DNA of 64,000 nt from Girardinichthys multiradiatus. Its lineage: Eukaryota > Chordata > Actinopteri > Cyprinodontiformes > Goodeidae. The stretch's first letter is position 1, and the number at the start of each line of letters is the position of its first letter. Under the pieces are notes generated by a model. The model saw only the letters and a list, made by a program, of their open reading frames with translations. It had not been told where the DNA came from and made no database searches. The stretch is from contig NC_061806.1 in assembly GCF_021462225.1 (NCBI RefSeq), positions 2,742,234-2,806,233 of the forward strand. Reading direction: 5' to 3'. This document shows positions 62,221 to 64,000 of this stretch, piece after piece. A program made the position numbers and the translations under genes.

Positions 62221-63652
62221 GTTGGAATTATGAATCTGAGAATATTATTTAATATTAATATTTTATTAAATAATATTTCGGTCTGTTAAGGGTTGTCCTG
62301 TGAATGCCAGCCCAGTAAGGCGATGGTATTAGGACAGAATAGAAAGGTGTGAGATGAGCTCTGACATTATTGAACAGCATAAACTCTGCACATATATGGA
62401 ATGAATTCACACAATTTCTTAAAATACAAGAATTTATTAACAAAAATAAGTCAACTGAAAGTCAAACATATTTCAATCAACAAACTCTTTACTATGCTAA
62501 AACAATCCAACTAAACTACCAAGCAGAATTAAAGAATAATGAAGACTAATGGACTATGTACAATATAAACAAGTTGATTAAAGATGATAGAAAATCATGA
62601 CTAAAAGAGTGGTGCAACATTACCATGCAATGTTTATGTTTGAGAACCAAGGATTATCTTGAAGAATCTGGAAGTGAAGTTAAGTTAGTCTTGGAACTAA
62701 CTTAGAAAATAATCAGCAAACGTTTAGACAACCATTCACAATGCAAGATCAGATAAAATATTATTTTAATAAAATGTTTCAAATAATGATCTGCTGAATA
62801 AAACCAACCTTCTGGATGACCATTTCTCAACGGTGTTTAATTAGCTGCCTTCATTTATTGAAATAATATTTGAAGAAATATTATTAAGGGAATATTTTGG
62901 AAAAGAGCCAAATCTTTGTGGAGAAATGGGGCTTAATGGTGTTTACTTAGTTATCAAATCTAGTAAATGATGTTCAGGGACTATTATTCAGCTTGAAAAC
63001 TAACAACCTTTTTTTTAAATACTCTTTAGTAGCAAGCACGTGTTCTTACCGGTTAGCAGTTGAGCTAACAAAGAAGTGGATAACTTAGCACCAGAATCAA
63101 AAACAAACCTTTAAAATACCGGGGTTAATAAAAGGGTTAAAATGCATAAGCACAGACGGCGCGTTATGATCAATGTTCTGTTTAAAATCACCCTTCAAGT
63201 AAAGTTTGTCTTAACTTTAAAAACACACAAAGAACAAAACCTGAACACGTGTGCTGCAGATAGCCTGCTAGCACTAAAATAGCAGAGTTTCACAAAAACA
63301 AAAACAAACTTCATAATATGAAAACGTTCAGATCATTTCATCCTAACTGTTAATCTGACCAAACCTATCCTCATGAACTGTATTGAGGAATGTTGTCCAA
63401 AAGACGATGAAGTTTGAAGAAGGTATCCACAGTGAACAAAGGGTTAGCTCGGTAGCTTCGCGGGTGGGTTGAAAGTGTGTTCGCTCTGAACAAAAGGGTT
63501 AACTCCGGAGCTGTAGCTGGGCGGCCCGTCCTGTCCGCTGCGGTTTCTGCTGTCTTCCTTCCAGACTGGGAGACCGCGTCTTTGCAGGGGCGTCTCTCGA
63601 ACACCGTTTGCTCCTACAGGGCTCGGAGAGACAGTCAAGCAATGCTTGTACC
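62221..63652. repeat. Unclassified repeat, copy C (longest)
   Basis: It begins TGTTGGAATTATGAATCTGA like copy A, stays collinear with A for its whole length, and shares its 3' end with B to about 63652 ('gcttgtacctta'). Spot comparison shows close agreement over long runs, with small indels. It is direct-oriented and almost adjacent to copy B. No coding frame. Confidence 0.8.
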
Positions 63653-64000
63653 TTAATTACATAGGCCTTTAGTTTGTAAAAGTTAGATTAAAAGCAAGTG
63701 AAAAAGGCGAGTCTTTGATCGATAACTGGTCCCTAGATGTGTAGCATCCTACACCCATCAAGCAGATCCCAAGATCTTCAGGAGAATAGTTTTGGCTCTT
63801 TTACGTTTCAAGAATCGATGGTTTGTTCAGTGATTTGTTCTGAAAAACCAAACCTTCAATGTCGCTACAGTAAGCTGCTTTGAAGGAACTGTACCTAAAG
63901 TCTCATTAAGTTCCAAAATGTAACAAAAGTCATCAACAAGCTCATTTTAACATGTTTGTGCACCGCTAGGATTAAAATATTGAATTACAAATGAAATCTT

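Larger units (their letters stand above)
24697..64000 (+). other. Giant ube2e2 intron (to window end)
   Basis: No further ube2e2 exon and no other host gene were recognised. Stretches where I see nothing identifiable: 24700-26690, 27380-29490, 32480-34510, 37270-38870, 41000-42400, 43930-50420, 51980-53560 and 63660-64000. Open frames in these stretches are short and resemble no protein I know. Named repeats are listed separately. Confidence 0.7.

Overview
The window is vertebrate nuclear DNA, almost certainly from a ray-finned (teleost) fish. The genes have short exons with GT-AG introns. The repeats are a typical fish set: several Tc1/mariner families, Rex-type and L2-type LINEs, a tRNA-derived SINE, and pogo, piggyBac-like and hAT-like non-autonomous DNA elements. 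I cannot name the species. There is no prokaryotic gene, CRISPR array or virus-like coding region.

Two genes are supported, arranged head to head. (1) sf3a3, splicing factor 3a subunit 3 of the U2 snRNP, lies on the minus strand at 972-10349. Seventeen coding exons can be placed to the base. They join to 1506 bp, 501 codons plus stop, which is the length I know for human SF3A3. (2) ube2e2, a class III ubiquitin-conjugating enzyme, starts on the plus strand near 13.5 kb. A likely 5' noncoding exon ends at 13641, the first coding exon is 16608-16805, and the next is 24646-24696. The rest of its UBC fold was not found, so about 39 kb from 24697 to the window end is read as one very large intron. 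The 3.1 kb between the genes holds the sf3a3 promoter, a CG-repeat/ETS-motif patch and LINE remnants.

Layout: 1-800, sf3a3 3' flank. 802-10349, sf3a3, whose introns carry two Tc1 relics, an L2-like LINE, a Rex3-like LINE and a SINE. 10350-13480, intergenic. 13480-14030, GC-rich ube2e2 promoter and 5' exon. 13642-24645, ube2e2 introns 1-2 with several Tc1 relics and a LINE 3' end. 24697-64000, the giant intron: two closely related Tc1/mariner copies (30864-32473 and 53628-54967), the second nested in a pogo-like element; an older Tc1 element with both ends (50423-51973); a TTAA-flanked piggyBac-like MITE (38874-39482); hAT-like MITEs; a C-rich block carrying a SINE (42.6-43.9 kb); and three copies of an unclassified 1.1-1.4 kb repeat (56.4-63.6 kb).

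The two host genes work in unrelated processes (pre-mRNA splicing and ubiquitin transfer) and are simply neighbours. I found no convincing new biological system. The points most worth checking are the nested transposon pair with complementary damage, the perfect 20-bp hairpin at 29495-29541, the triplicated 1.4 kb repeat, and a few unique stretches in the giant intron that could be regulatory.
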